NCBI GenBank assembly: GCA_021773115.1
Contig: JAJFKS010000027.1
Span: 1-64,000 of the forward strand
Length of the DNA stretch: 64,000 nt
Origin: Woeseiaceae bacterium
GTDB lineage: Bacteria; Pseudomonadota; Gammaproteobacteria; Steroidobacterales; Woeseiaceae
Direction: 5' to 3'
The translations under genes and the position numbers were made by a program. Shown piece by piece: positions 52,863 to 61,670 of the stretch. Within the stretch, counting starts at the first letter, position 1, and every line of letters starts with the position of its first letter. Under the pieces are notes generated by a model. That model was given only the letters and a program-made list of their open reading frames with translations. It made no database searches and had not been told where the DNA came from.

Positions 52863-53950
52863 GCCGTGCTCTCCTCGCTCACTTTGACAACACCGCGAGC
52901 AACCTGATCGCGTTCAATGGACTCGAATAAGGCTTTGAAATTGCCTTCGCCGAAACCCTCGTCTTTCTTACGCTGAATGAACTCGAAAAACGTCGGGCCG
53001 ACCATGTTCGCCGAAAAAATCTGCAACAACAAGCGCGGTTCGCCGCCTTCGGTTGTGCCGTCCATCAGGATGCCACGCGATTGCATGTCGTCGATCGATT
53101 CACCGTGGCCTGGCAGCCTTTCTTCGAGCATCTCGTAATAGGTGTCCGGCGGCGGCGTCATGAATTCGATGCCCTGTTTTTTCAGGCGATCGTAGCAGGC
53201 GTAGAGGTTGTCGCAGCTCAACGCGATGTGCTGGATTCCTTCACCGTTGAATTCCATCAGGTATTCCTCAATCTGGCCAACACCTTGCGATGCCTCCTCA
53301 TTCAATGGAATGCGAATGAGGCCATCGGGAGCGGACATCGCCTTTGAGAACAGGCCGGTGTGTGCACCCTTGATGTCGAAGTAGCGGATCTCGCGGAAAT
53401 TGAACAGACGCTCGTAATAGTCCGCCCAAAACTCCATGCGACCGCGGTAAACATTGTGAGTCAGGTGATCGATAAGCTGGAAGCCACAACCTTCGGGATG
53501 TCGATCAACGCCTTCGATGAAGTCGAAATCGATATCGTAAATCGCGAGACCCTCTGCATAGCGATCGATGAGGTACAGGTTTGCTCCGCCGATGCCCTTG
53601 ATGGCGGGCAGGCGCAGCTCCATCGGCCCGGTCGGGATGTCGACAGGTTGCGCGCCGAGTTCGAGGGCGCGCTTGTACGCCTTGTGTGAATCCTTGACAC
53701 GGAATGCCATGCCGCAGGCACTGGGGCCGTGCTCTTGCGCAAAGTAATAGGCATGGCTTCTCTTCTCATTGTTGATGATGAAGTTAATACCACCCTGACG
53801 CCAAAGCGTTACGTCTTTGGAGCGGTGTCGGGCAACTTCAGTGAAGCCGAGCAGCGTGAAGGCTGTCTCAAGTACGGCTGGTTTGGGCGATGCAAATTCG
53901 ACGAATTCGAAACCATCGAGTCCCATCGGGTTTTCAAACAGGTCCGCCAT
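52859..53950 (-). CDS. hppD: 4-hydroxyphenylpyruvate dioxygenase
   Basis: 363 residues. Iron ligands of the family: His in LIDHLTHNV near residue 161, His in GIQHIALS near 241 and Glu in TFFEFIQR near 321. It turns 4-hydroxyphenylpyruvate into homogentisate. ATG 53950 follows GAGGA with good spacing; the frame is open to 53971. It is the first gene of the operon, divergent from an Lrp-family gene across about 118 bases, which suggests amino-acid-responsive control. Confidence 0.93.
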   Translation of the reverse strand: MADLFENPMGLDGFEFVEFASPKPAVLETAFTLLGFTEVARHRSKDVTLWRQGGINFIINNEKRSHAYYFAQEHGPSACGMAFRVKDSHKAYKRALELGAQPVDIPTGPMELRLPAIKGIGGANLYLIDRYAEGLAIYDIDFDFIEGVDRHPEGCGFQLIDHLTHNVYRGRMEFWADYYERLFNFREIRYFDIKGAHTGLFSKAMSAPDGLIRIPLNEEASQGVGQIEEYLMEFNGEGIQHIALSCDNLYACYDRLKKQGIEFMTPPPDTYYEMLEERLPGHGESIDDMQSRGILMDGTTEGGEPRLLLQIFSANMVGPTFFEFIQRKKDEGFGEGNFKALFESIERDQVARGVVKVSEESTA

Positions 53951-54068
53951 TTTGGTATCCTCATGCAGCAATTATTTTCGACAGTATGCGCGATTCACCA
54001 AGAAAAGGTGTCCGAAATGCGCTAGTTTGATAGGCTTCACGAAACAACCGTTTCAAAATTAGTGGAAT

Positions 54069-54551
54069 ATGCGAAAAAATGTCGAAATGAAGCTGTCCCG
54101 GCTGGATCGCCGCCTGCTCAATGCCCTGCAGCAGGACGCGACGCGCAAGCAAAGTGAGTTGGCCGAGCTTGTCGGCATGTCCAGGACATCGTGCTGGCGC
54201 CGGATTCGCGAGTTCGAAGAGGCCGGCCTGATCGAGCGGCAGGTCGCGCTGCTGAACCCGAAGATTGCCGGTTTCAATATCCAGGTGCTGCTGCTGGTCG
54301 CGATGACCGAGCACACGGATGAAAACCGCCGCAGCTTCGAGCAACATGTGTCAACGCTTTTGGAAGTCACCGAATGCTTTTCAGTATCCGGTGACCGAGA
54401 CTACGTACTGCATGTCGTGGTGAAGGACATGGATGCTTACAACGAATTCCTGAACGCAAGCATCCTGCGGCACAAGGCTGTGCGATCGGCGAGTTCGACG
54501 TTTGTGTTGCGTCGAGTCAAGTACTCGACCGTGCTGCCACTCAAGGACTAG
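54069..54551 (+). CDS. Lrp/AsnC-family regulator of the tyrosine operon
   Basis: 160 residues. N-terminal HTH (LDRRLLNALQQDATRKQSELAELVGMSRTSCWRRIREFEEAGLI, near 12-55) and C-terminal RAM ligand domain (VTECFSVSGDRDYVLHVVVKDMDAYNEF, near 98). It is divergent from hppD, so it is probably its tyrosine- or phenylalanine-responsive activator (inference). Start ATG 54069, with GTGGA at close spacing; ATG 54087 is an alternative. The end overlaps the convergent hexR by 4 bases. Confidence 0.87.
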   Translation: MRKNVEMKLSRLDRRLLNALQQDATRKQSELAELVGMSRTSCWRRIREFEEAGLIERQVALLNPKIAGFNIQVLLLVAMTEHTDENRRSFEQHVSTLLEVTECFSVSGDRDYVLHVVVKDMDAYNEFLNASILRHKAVRSASSTFVLRRVKYSTVLPLKD

Positions 54552-55378
54552 ACAGCAGCGCTGTGCAATGCGTCCTTACTGATCCGGAGCCGTTCTGCGG
54601 CGTCGTCACCACTGGCCAGTGCGAGCGCAACGTGCAGCCCATCCAGCAGTGCCAACTGTGCGAGTCGTGAGCTCATCGGCGTATATACGCTGGTGTCTTC
54701 GATCAACTGACAGGGGAACAGAATGCTTGCCGCCTTCGCCAGTTCCGAATCGGGGTGCGTGATTGCGATGACCGTAGCACCACGTACCGTCGCCAACCTT
54801 GCCGCCGTCGCAAACTCAGGCCACCGTCCGGTGTGCGACAACAAAACCAGCACATCATTCGGCTCGACGATCGCGGCAAACTGCAGAATCATCGGCGTGT
54901 CCCCCAGGTGAGAACACGGGATACCCAGCCGGAAAAATTTGTGGCAGGCATCACGCGCGACGTGGCCCGATGCACCGAGACCACCGAACGCTATTTGCCG
55001 AGCCTTCGACATGACCGCGACAGAGCGGTCAATTGGCATTGAGGACAGGTTGGCACGCATATCGATCAGCGACTGAATGGATGCGTCCATGACTTTCAAC
55101 ACCGCATCCGACGAGCTGTCGCTGGGGCTGACATCGCGATGTACGTAGCTGACCGGATTGCTCAGCGCCTCGGTCAGGCGAATGCCGAGTTCGCGAAATC
55201 CGGAAATGCCGGCTCGCCGGCAAAAACGCAGTACTGTGGGCTCGCTGGTCTTGCACTCCCTCGACACTGACGCGAGCGTTGCGCCGACGGCTTCTTTCGG
55301 GTGCTGAAGCACCCACTCGGCGACGCGTCTTTCCGACGGGCTCAAGCTTGGCAGCAGCTGTGTGATCTGAGTGAGCAT
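54548..55378 (-). CDS. hexR: RpiR-family regulator HexR
   Basis: 276 residues from ATG 55378. RpiR helix-turn-helix (TLASVSRECKTSEPTVLRFCRRAG near 34-58) and a SIS sugar-phosphate domain (FGGLGASGHVARDACHKFFRLG near 128, VLLSHTGRWPE near 175). HexR represses zwf and Entner-Doudoroff genes and is released by KDPG. It is divergent from zwf with TGTAGTA-type sites between; one site covers its own start codon, suggesting autoregulation. A longer frame to 55747 runs through the promoter and into zwf and is not coding. Confidence 0.88.
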   Translation of the reverse strand: MLTQITQLLPSLSPSERRVAEWVLQHPKEAVGATLASVSRECKTSEPTVLRFCRRAGISGFRELGIRLTEALSNPVSYVHRDVSPSDSSSDAVLKVMDASIQSLIDMRANLSSMPIDRSVAVMSKARQIAFGGLGASGHVARDACHKFFRLGIPCSHLGDTPMILQFAAIVEPNDVLVLLSHTGRWPEFATAARLATVRGATVIAITHPDSELAKAASILFPCQLIEDTSVYTPMSSRLAQLALLDGLHVALALASGDDAAERLRISKDALHSAAV

Positions 55379-55454
55379 GTAGTAAAAATACAGCAAGATC
55401 AGCGAAAATACTACAATAACTGGCGTTTTACGTTCAAATTGTAGTAAACTTTCA
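55378..55454. promoter_or_regulatory. HexR-type operators between hexR and zwf
   Basis: TGTAGTAAAAATACA (55378-55392) overlaps the hexR start codon; TGTAGTAAACTTTCA (55440-55454) ends 20 bases before the zwf ATG. A third half-site, TACTACA, lies on the other strand at 55409-55415. The near-palindromic TGTAGTA form resembles known HexR boxes. Confidence 0.65.
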
Positions 55455-55474
55455 CAAATTGCCAAGGAAGCCTC

Positions 55475-56947
55475 ATGGCCCAGCTCGTTCCTGTAGAAAC
55501 CTTCGACCTGATCATTTTCGGCGGTACCGGCGACCTTGCCATGCGCAAGCTCCTGCCGGCTTTGTATCACCGCGACTGCGACGGGCAAATCACCGACGAC
55601 AGCCGCATTATTGCTGCCAGTCGCGGCGCCATGACGCGCAAGAAGTATCTTGCGCAAGTTGAGGCTTCGCTGAGACAAAAACTTGTTGATGGGACATTCG
55701 ACGAAGCGCATTGGCAAAAATTTAAAAAACGAATCTTCTATGCGCAAACCAATGCGTTTGAGTCGTCCACATGGGGCGAGTTGACGAAGCTGCTCGCCGG
55801 AAACGATGATCGAGTCCGCGTCGCTTACCTTGCCACTGCACCGAGTTTGTTCGGCGCGATTGCTGACGGCATGAAGTCAAACGGACTCATAACGAATACC
55901 AGCCGAATCGTGCTCGAAAAGCCGGTTGGCCGCGACCTGGAATCGGCACGTGAAATTAACGATGCCGTTGGCAAGTGCTTTGCCGAAAATCAGATATATC
56001 GAATTGATCATTACCTCGGCAAAGAGACGGTACAGAACCTGCTGGCATTGCGATTTGGCAATTCACTGTTCGAACCCCTGTGGCGACGCAGCGCGATCGA
56101 TCATGTGCAGATCACTGTCGCGGAAGACCTGGGTGTTGGCGGTCGAGTCGAGTTCTACAACAGCGTAGGAGCAATACGCGACATGGTGCAAAACCACTTG
56201 CTGCAACTGGTTTGCCTGTTCGCGATGGAGCCGCCATCGAGCCTCGATCAGAATGCTGTTCGCGATGAGAAAATCAAAGTGCTGCGTGCGCTCAAACCGG
56301 TTTCGGTTGATGATGCCCGCGCCAATACGGTTCGCGGCCAATACAGCGAAGGCTCGATCAAGGGAAGTACCGTGCCCGGTTTTCTTGACGAGCTCGCCGG
56401 CAAAGAGAGCAAGACTGAAACCTTCGTCGCGCTGAAAGTCGAGATCGAAAACTGGCGCTGGTCCGGTGTGCCGTTTTATTTGCGTACCGGCAAACGACTG
56501 AAAGCGAAGCATTCCGAGATTGTTGTGCAGTTTCAGGACGTTCCGCATTCAATTTTTCCGGAGCAGCAATACAACGTATCGCCAAACCTGCTGCGCATTA
56601 AGCTGCAGCCCGATGAAGGCGTGCAGCTAACTGTCATGGCGAAAGAGCCAGGTCCTGGCGGATTCGATTTGCGACCGGTTTCACTGGATCTGAGTTTCGC
56701 CGAAACCTTCGGTGTACGATACCCTGATGCATACGAGCGCCTGCTAATGGAGGTGCTGCGCGGCAATCCGGCCTTGTTTATGCGCCGTGACGAAGTCGAA
56801 GCGGCCTGGCAGTGGATCGACGGAATAATTAATAGTTGGCAGGCCTCGAAGCAGAAAGTTGAGTCCTATGTGGCGGGCACCTGGGGACCGACCGGTTCGT
56901 CCGTGCTGCTTGACCGGGATGGACGCAGCTGGCATCAGGATGACTAG
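55475..56947 (+). CDS. zwf: Glucose-6-phosphate 1-dehydrogenase
   Basis: 490 residues. NADP fold GGTGDLAMRKLLPAL near residue 13, the EKPVGRD segment near 147, and the catalytic RIDHYLGKE near 171. The C-terminal domain is complete, ending before WHQDD. It oxidises glucose-6-phosphate to 6-phosphogluconolactone. AAGGAAG precedes ATG 55475. It heads the zwf-pgl-edd-glk operon, with HexR sites just upstream. Confidence 0.95.
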   Translation: MAQLVPVETFDLIIFGGTGDLAMRKLLPALYHRDCDGQITDDSRIIAASRGAMTRKKYLAQVEASLRQKLVDGTFDEAHWQKFKKRIFYAQTNAFESSTWGELTKLLAGNDDRVRVAYLATAPSLFGAIADGMKSNGLITNTSRIVLEKPVGRDLESAREINDAVGKCFAENQIYRIDHYLGKETVQNLLALRFGNSLFEPLWRRSAIDHVQITVAEDLGVGGRVEFYNSVGAIRDMVQNHLLQLVCLFAMEPPSSLDQNAVRDEKIKVLRALKPVSVDDARANTVRGQYSEGSIKGSTVPGFLDELAGKESKTETFVALKVEIENWRWSGVPFYLRTGKRLKAKHSEIVVQFQDVPHSIFPEQQYNVSPNLLRIKLQPDEGVQLTVMAKEPGPGGFDLRPVSLDLSFAETFGVRYPDAYERLLMEVLRGNPALFMRRDEVEAAWQWIDGIINSWQASKQKVESYVAGTWGPTGSSVLLDRDGRSWHQDD

Positions 56948-56948
56948 C

Positions 56949-57632
56949 ATGCTGACAGAGCAATTATTCGAATCGCGCGAAGATGCGTCGGCTGCCGCAG
57001 CCGAACACATCGCGGATTGCCTTAAGAAGGCCCTTAGTGAGGCCGATAGGACAAGCGTCGTTCTGAGTGGCGGCACGACGCCCGTGCAGTGTTTCGACCT
57101 CCTGTCGCGAAAACAACTGGACTGGAATCGTGTCCAGCTTGCGATGACGGATGAGCGCTGGGTACCCAGCGATCATCCGGACAGCAACGAGAAACTGTTA
57201 CGAGATTCGCTACAACAAAACAGAGCAGCGGGAGCCAGTGTGCTGTCGATTTACCAGGGAGACCTGTCAGTTGACGAGCGTTGTGATTCATTGCAAAAGC
57301 AGTTGCCGAAGAACAATTTCGCCTGCGCGTTACTTGGCATGGGCGCAGACGGGCATTTTGCGTCACTGTTTCCGGACGGCGACAACCTCAGGATCGGGCT
57401 GGATCGCAAATCAACACGCTTTTATCTGCCAGTGAGAACAGCGGCCAGCCCGCACCCGAGGGTCAGTATGACGCTCGCGGCGCTGCTCAAAAGTGACGAG
57501 ATTCTCATCCTGATTTTTGGTAACGAGAAACGCGCCGTGTTCGAACGCGCCAGGGCGGGCGACCAAAGCCTGCCGATCGCGGCACTGTTGGAGCAAAACG
57601 ATGTTTCACTGACGCTCTACTGGGCGCCGTGA
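56949..57632 (+). CDS. pgl: 6-phosphogluconolactonase
   Basis: 227 residues. Family motifs: [10 protein letters not shown] near 37, [19 protein letters not shown] near 67, and [16 protein letters not shown] near 126 with the conserved GADGH. It hydrolyses the lactone made by Zwf. The start ATG 56949 has AGGA 8 bases upstream; ATG 56940, overlapping the zwf stop, is possible. Its last four bases overlap a GTG in the edd frame. Confidence 0.92.
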   Translation: MLTEQLFESREDASAAAAEHIADCLKKALSEADRTSVVLSGGTTPVQCFDLLSRKQLDWNRVQLAMTDERWVPSDHPDSNEKLLRDSLQQNRAAGASVLSIYQGDLSVDERCDSLQKQLPKNNFACALLGMGADGHFASLFPDGDNLRIGLDRKSTRFYLPVRTAASPHPRVSMTLAALLKSDEILILIFGNEKRAVFERARAGDQSLPIAALLEQNDVSLTLYWAP

Positions 57633-57655
57633 CACGAACACAAGAGAATCCTTTC

Positions 57656-59461
57656 ATGAATCCAGTTGTTGAAAAAGTTACCCGCCGAATACAAGAGCGC
57701 AGCAAAGCATCTCGCAGTGCTTACCTGGCCAGAATCGACGCGGCCGCGAATGAAGGGCCCGCCCGGGGCACACTTTCCTGCAGCAACCTGGCACACGGGT
57801 TTGCGGCCTGCGGAACTGACACGAAAGCCAGGTTGTCGGGAAATGTCGTCCCGAATATTGCGATTGTATCTGCCTACAACGATATGTTGAGCGCGCATCA
57901 ACCCTTCGAGACTTACCCGGACCGAATTCGAAAAGCGGCCGAAAGCCGTGGCGCGGTGGCGCAGTTTGCGGGTGGGGTCCCGGCAATGTGTGATGGTGTA
58001 ACGCAAGGTCAGGACGGCATGGACCTGTCTCTGTTCAGTCGCGACGTAATCGCGTTGTCCACGGCCGTTGCTTTGTCGCACAACATGTTCGACGGTGTCC
58101 TGTGTCTCGGTATTTGCGACAAAATCGTTCCCGGCTTACTGATTGGTGCGTTGTCGTTCGGGCAGTTGCCGGTGGTTTTCGTACCCGCCGGACCGATGAT
58201 TTCGGGCCTTTCAAATAAAGAGAAAGCGCGCGTTCGCGAAGAGTATGCCAGCGGCAAGATAGGCCGTGATGAGCTACTGGCTGCCGAGTCGGCTGCCTAT
58301 CACGCCGCCGGAACCTGCACGTTTTACGGCACCGCAAATACCAACCAGATGATGATGGAGTTCATCGGCCTGCAGCTTCCCGGCGGCTCTTTCGTCAACC
58401 CCGGCACCGAACTGCGGGATCACCTGACGGATGAAGCGGTTGCCACAGTGCTGAAAGGAAGTGATCTTGGCGATTCCTACATGCCCATCGCGAACATTGT
58501 TGATGAAAAAGCGATCGTCAATGGCATTTGTGGCCTGTTGGCGACGGGTGGATCCACCAATCATACAATTCATCTCGTTGCGATTGCCAAGGCGGCCGGT
58601 ATTCAGATCGACTGGAAAGACTTTTCGGACCTGTCATCGGCCGTTCCTCTCATGGCGCGTGTCTACCCGAACGGATCAGCAGATGTTAATCACTTTCACG
58701 CTGCGGGCGGACTTGGTTTTATATTGACGGAGATGATGAATAATGGCTTGTTGCACGAAGACGTAAACACCATTCTTGGCCATGGCCTGAAAAACTTTTG
58801 CAAAGAGCCGGGCATTGAAGGTGGACGACTGCAATGGCGGGCGACGCAAAGCCAATCCCTGGACGAGGATATCCTGCGACCTGTCGCAAAGCCGTTCGAC
58901 ACAGAAGGCGGATTGCTGCTGGTCGCCGGAAACCTCGGCCGCGCCATCGTTAAAGTGTCGGCCGTCGATCGTCAGTACCACTCGATTACGGCACCTGCAA
59001 AGGTGTTTCAATCACAGGTGTCATTCGTTGAGGCATTTAACAACGACGAGCTTGAACAGGATTTTGTCGCGGTCCTCTCCTGCCAGGGTCCACGCGCGAA
59101 TGGCATGCCGGAACTGCATAAACTCACGCCGTATCTTGGCGTCTTGCAGAACCGCGGCTTCAAGGTAGCACTGGTGACTGACGGGCGCATGTCCGGGGCA
59201 TCCGGAAAAGTGCTGGCCGCGATCCAGGTTAGCCCTGAAGCCCAGGTTGGCGGGATTATCGCGAAGATCCGGGATGGCGACATGATTACTATCGATGCGC
59301 ATGACGGTGTATTGTCGGTACAGACGGACGACGATATCGACGCGCGGGAAGCCGTCATCATTGAAGCGCCGCAGGCGGGAATGGGCCGTGAATTATTCGG
59401 CGCATTTCGAGAGCGTGCCGGCAGTGCAGAGTCCGGAGCCAGCCTGTTCGACGGAGCCTGA
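57656..59461 (+). CDS. edd: Phosphogluconate dehydratase
   Basis: 601 residues of the Edd/IlvD family. [16 protein letters not shown] near 78, [19 protein letters not shown] near 114 with the iron-sulfur cysteine, [12 protein letters not shown] near 155, [13 protein letters not shown] near 217 and [12 protein letters not shown] near 510. It dehydrates 6-phosphogluconate to KDPG. ATG 57656 matches the family N terminus; a GTG at 57629 overlapping the pgl stop is an alternative. KDPG aldolase (eda) is not in the operon. Confidence 0.94.
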   Translation: MNPVVEKVTRRIQERSKASRSAYLARIDAAANEGPARGTLSCSNLAHGFAACGTDTKARLSGNVVPNIAIVSAYNDMLSAHQPFETYPDRIRKAAESRGAVAQFAGGVPAMCDGVTQGQDGMDLSLFSRDVIALSTAVALSHNMFDGVLCLGICDKIVPGLLIGALSFGQLPVVFVPAGPMISGLSNKEKARVREEYASGKIGRDELLAAESAAYHAAGTCTFYGTANTNQMMMEFIGLQLPGGSFVNPGTELRDHLTDEAVATVLKGSDLGDSYMPIANIVDEKAIVNGICGLLATGGSTNHTIHLVAIAKAAGIQIDWKDFSDLSSAVPLMARVYPNGSADVNHFHAAGGLGFILTEMMNNGLLHEDVNTILGHGLKNFCKEPGIEGGRLQWRATQSQSLDEDILRPVAKPFDTEGGLLLVAGNLGRAIVKVSAVDRQYHSITAPAKVFQSQVSFVEAFNNDELEQDFVAVLSCQGPRANGMPELHKLTPYLGVLQNRGFKVALVTDGRMSGASGKVLAAIQVSPEAQVGGIIAKIRDGDMITIDAHDGVLSVQTDDDIDAREAVIIEAPQAGMGRELFGAFRERAGSAESGASLFDGA

Positions 59462-59462
59462 T

Positions 59463-60431
59463 TTGAAAAAGACCTTGTTGATCGGGGACATTGGTGGCAC
59501 CAACGCGCGATTTGCGTTGGCTACGAAAGCAGGTTTTAGCGACGCACTGACGCTTCGTTGCGCAGACTTTGCGTCGGCGGATGATGCAATTCGCCAATAC
59601 TTGCAGGAAGTAACGGCCGCTGCTCCAGCGGTCATCTGCCTCGCTGCAGCGGGGCCAGTCGTCGGTAACAAGGTGCGCATAACCAATAATCACTGGACTT
59701 TGGACGCCGATCGAATCGGCAAAGACTTCGGCATCAAGAAGGTTCGCCTGATGAACGACTTTGAAGCCGCAGCCCATTCGATCTTGCAGCTCGACTCGGC
59801 CGATATTGCGACTATCGGATTGCCGGAAGCCGAGGCCTTGCCGGAGGATCGATTTGATATTGCAATCGTTGGCCCGGGGACGGGATTCGGTGCCGCCGGC
59901 CTGGTACGGCGAGGGAAAACGATAATTCCGATCATCGGAGAGGGCGGACATGTCGGCTTCGCGCCGAGGACCCAGGTTCAGATCGAGCTACTGAGCGTAT
60001 TGAGAGGCAAGTTTGATCGTGTGTCAGTCGACCGGCTGGTATCCGGTCCCGGAATTGAAAATATTTATTGGGCGCTGACGCAAATTCATGGTGAGGAACG
60101 CACAAAAAGTTCAGCGCGGGACATTTTCCGCAGCAGCGCGGAAGGTAACGATGCGCGAGCCAAAGAGAGTACGCAGCTGTTTTTTGAGTTGCTTGGCCAG
60201 GTTGCCGGCGATTTCGCGTTGTCGCTCGGTGCGGTGGACGGTGTCTATATCGCTGGCGGTATAAGCAAGCGCTATCCGGAACAACTCCTGAGCAGTGGAT
60301 TTCGAAGCGCTTTTGAAGACAAAGGCAGGCATCGCGCCTACATGGAGTCTATTCCGACGCTGTTAATCACTCATGATGAACCGGGATTGCTCGGTTCCGC
60401 TTACTGTGCGCTGGAGCTCTCCAACTCCTGA
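59463..60431 (+). CDS. glk: Glucokinase
   Basis: 322 residues of the bacterial Glk family. ATP loop GDIGGTNARFAL at residues 8-19, LMNDFEAAA near 98, GPGTGFGAAGL near 137, and EGGHVGFAP near 160. It phosphorylates glucose released by the amylases, MalQ and trehalase. The start is TTG 59463, 1 base after the edd stop, with GGAG 7-8 bases upstream; it gives the normal family N terminus. The frame is open back into edd but not coding there. Last gene of the operon; the 3' end overlaps a convergent glycosyltransferase gene by 31 bases. Confidence 0.92.
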   Translation: MKKTLLIGDIGGTNARFALATKAGFSDALTLRCADFASADDAIRQYLQEVTAAAPAVICLAAAGPVVGNKVRITNNHWTLDADRIGKDFGIKKVRLMNDFEAAAHSILQLDSADIATIGLPEAEALPEDRFDIAIVGPGTGFGAAGLVRRGKTIIPIIGEGGHVGFAPRTQVQIELLSVLRGKFDRVSVDRLVSGPGIENIYWALTQIHGEERTKSSARDIFRSSAEGNDARAKESTQLFFELLGQVAGDFALSLGAVDGVYIAGGISKRYPEQLLSSGFRSAFEDKGRHRAYMESIPTLLITHDEPGLLGSAYCALELSNS

Positions 60432-61510
60432 ACGAGTTCCTCGTACAGGGCGATGGTCTTTTTCACGGTATCTTCGTTGCGGAAGTCGTTGCCAATTCGT
60501 TCACGCGCAGCGTTCCCCATTCGCGTGCGCAATTCCGTGTCGCGATACAGGACCTCGAACTTCTCGGCGAGCGCGGCGGCATTCTTTGGCGGCACTTTGA
60601 ATCCGGACACACCGTCGACGATCAACTCCGGGCTGCCGCCGGAATCCGTAACAACAGGCGGAACCCGGTAAGCCATTGCTTCAATAACCGATCGCGGAAG
60701 TCCTTCGCGCCTGGTTGACGGCATACAGAACACATCGCAGGCTGCACTGATCGCAGGCGCATCGCTTCGAAATCCGCTGCGATGGATGCGTTCCTTTATT
60801 GGGCTATTGTTGATACGACGCGTCAGCTTTGCTGCGTCCATGCGACCCACCAGGAGTAAGTGCACCGGAATGTCGCGGGGCAGTAATTCAACGGCATCAA
60901 TCAGGAAGTCGACACCCTTGCGTGGGCGGTAATTTGCCGTACAGCCCACGACAAACGCGTCGCTGGGGATGCCGAATCGCACGAGGTCGACCGGCTGTTG
61001 GTCATACCATTCGAGCATGTGGCCTTTGTGAATGGTGACCGGGCGTGTTGCCGGCATGCGCAGGAACGCCGGGTGCATCTCGAGAAAATGCCGCCGAATC
61101 GCATCGGCGACACAAATGATTCGGTCGATGCGCGGATTCAGATAGCGCATCCATGACATGGGGTCGAGAAAGCCAACGGCGCCAACGATGCCGCGATAGC
61201 AAACTACTTTGATTGGCAATCCCTTGACGGCACGCAAGCCATTGGTGACGGCTTTGTTATTAAATGTATGCAGGATGTGGTATTTGCCGCGGATCAGTTC
61301 TGCACGCAAATTCGCCGTACCTTGCTTATCAAAATCCGTGGGCAGTGGTATGTCGATCAAGCGCACGCCGGCTTCTTTGAGAATTTGATAGTTCGGATGG
61401 TCGGCGGGACAGACGACTGTTATGTCGATTCCGGCATCCCGCATGCCGATGAACGTCTGGACCGTCGGCCGATCCGCGTCTTCTGTAATACACAAACTTC
61501 GAATTGCCAT
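60401..61510 (-). CDS. GT4-family glycosyltransferase
   Basis: 369 residues, GT-B fold. The N-terminal acceptor domain begins SLCITEDADRP. The C-terminal donor domain carries TANYRPRKGVDFLIDAVELL near 191, HLLLVGRMD near 217, the CDVFCMPSTRREGLPRSVIEAMAY stretch near 260 with the E-x7-E signature, and GGSPELIVDGVSGF near 292. It likely adds a sugar to an envelope polysaccharide or lipid. It is isolated here, so the acceptor and donor are unknown. Confidence 0.83.
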   Translation of the reverse strand: MAIRSLCITEDADRPTVQTFIGMRDAGIDITVVCPADHPNYQILKEAGVRLIDIPLPTDFDKQGTANLRAELIRGKYHILHTFNNKAVTNGLRAVKGLPIKVVCYRGIVGAVGFLDPMSWMRYLNPRIDRIICVADAIRRHFLEMHPAFLRMPATRPVTIHKGHMLEWYDQQPVDLVRFGIPSDAFVVGCTANYRPRKGVDFLIDAVELLPRDIPVHLLLVGRMDAAKLTRRINNSPIKERIHRSGFRSDAPAISAACDVFCMPSTRREGLPRSVIEAMAYRVPPVVTDSGGSPELIVDGVSGFKVPPKNAAALAEKFEVLYRDTELRTRMGNAARERIGNDFRNEDTVKKTIALYEELVQELESSSAQ

Positions 61511-61670
61511 GCCTGCTTTAGCTCGAGTAAGTCGGGATGTTCAGGACACGAACGGCGCGTACGGTAGCACAGGAATCGCTGGATAGTGCGCTGCGTCACG
61601 TCAGTCGGTGGCTACGAATCGTACACTGATCGGGCACACGGTCGCGTTATGTTGGATTCATAATCAAGTT

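Noticed and set aside
55379..55747. N-terminal extension of the hexR frame
   Set aside because: It would run through the promoter region and antisense to zwf; ATG 55378 gives the normal RpiR-family N terminus.
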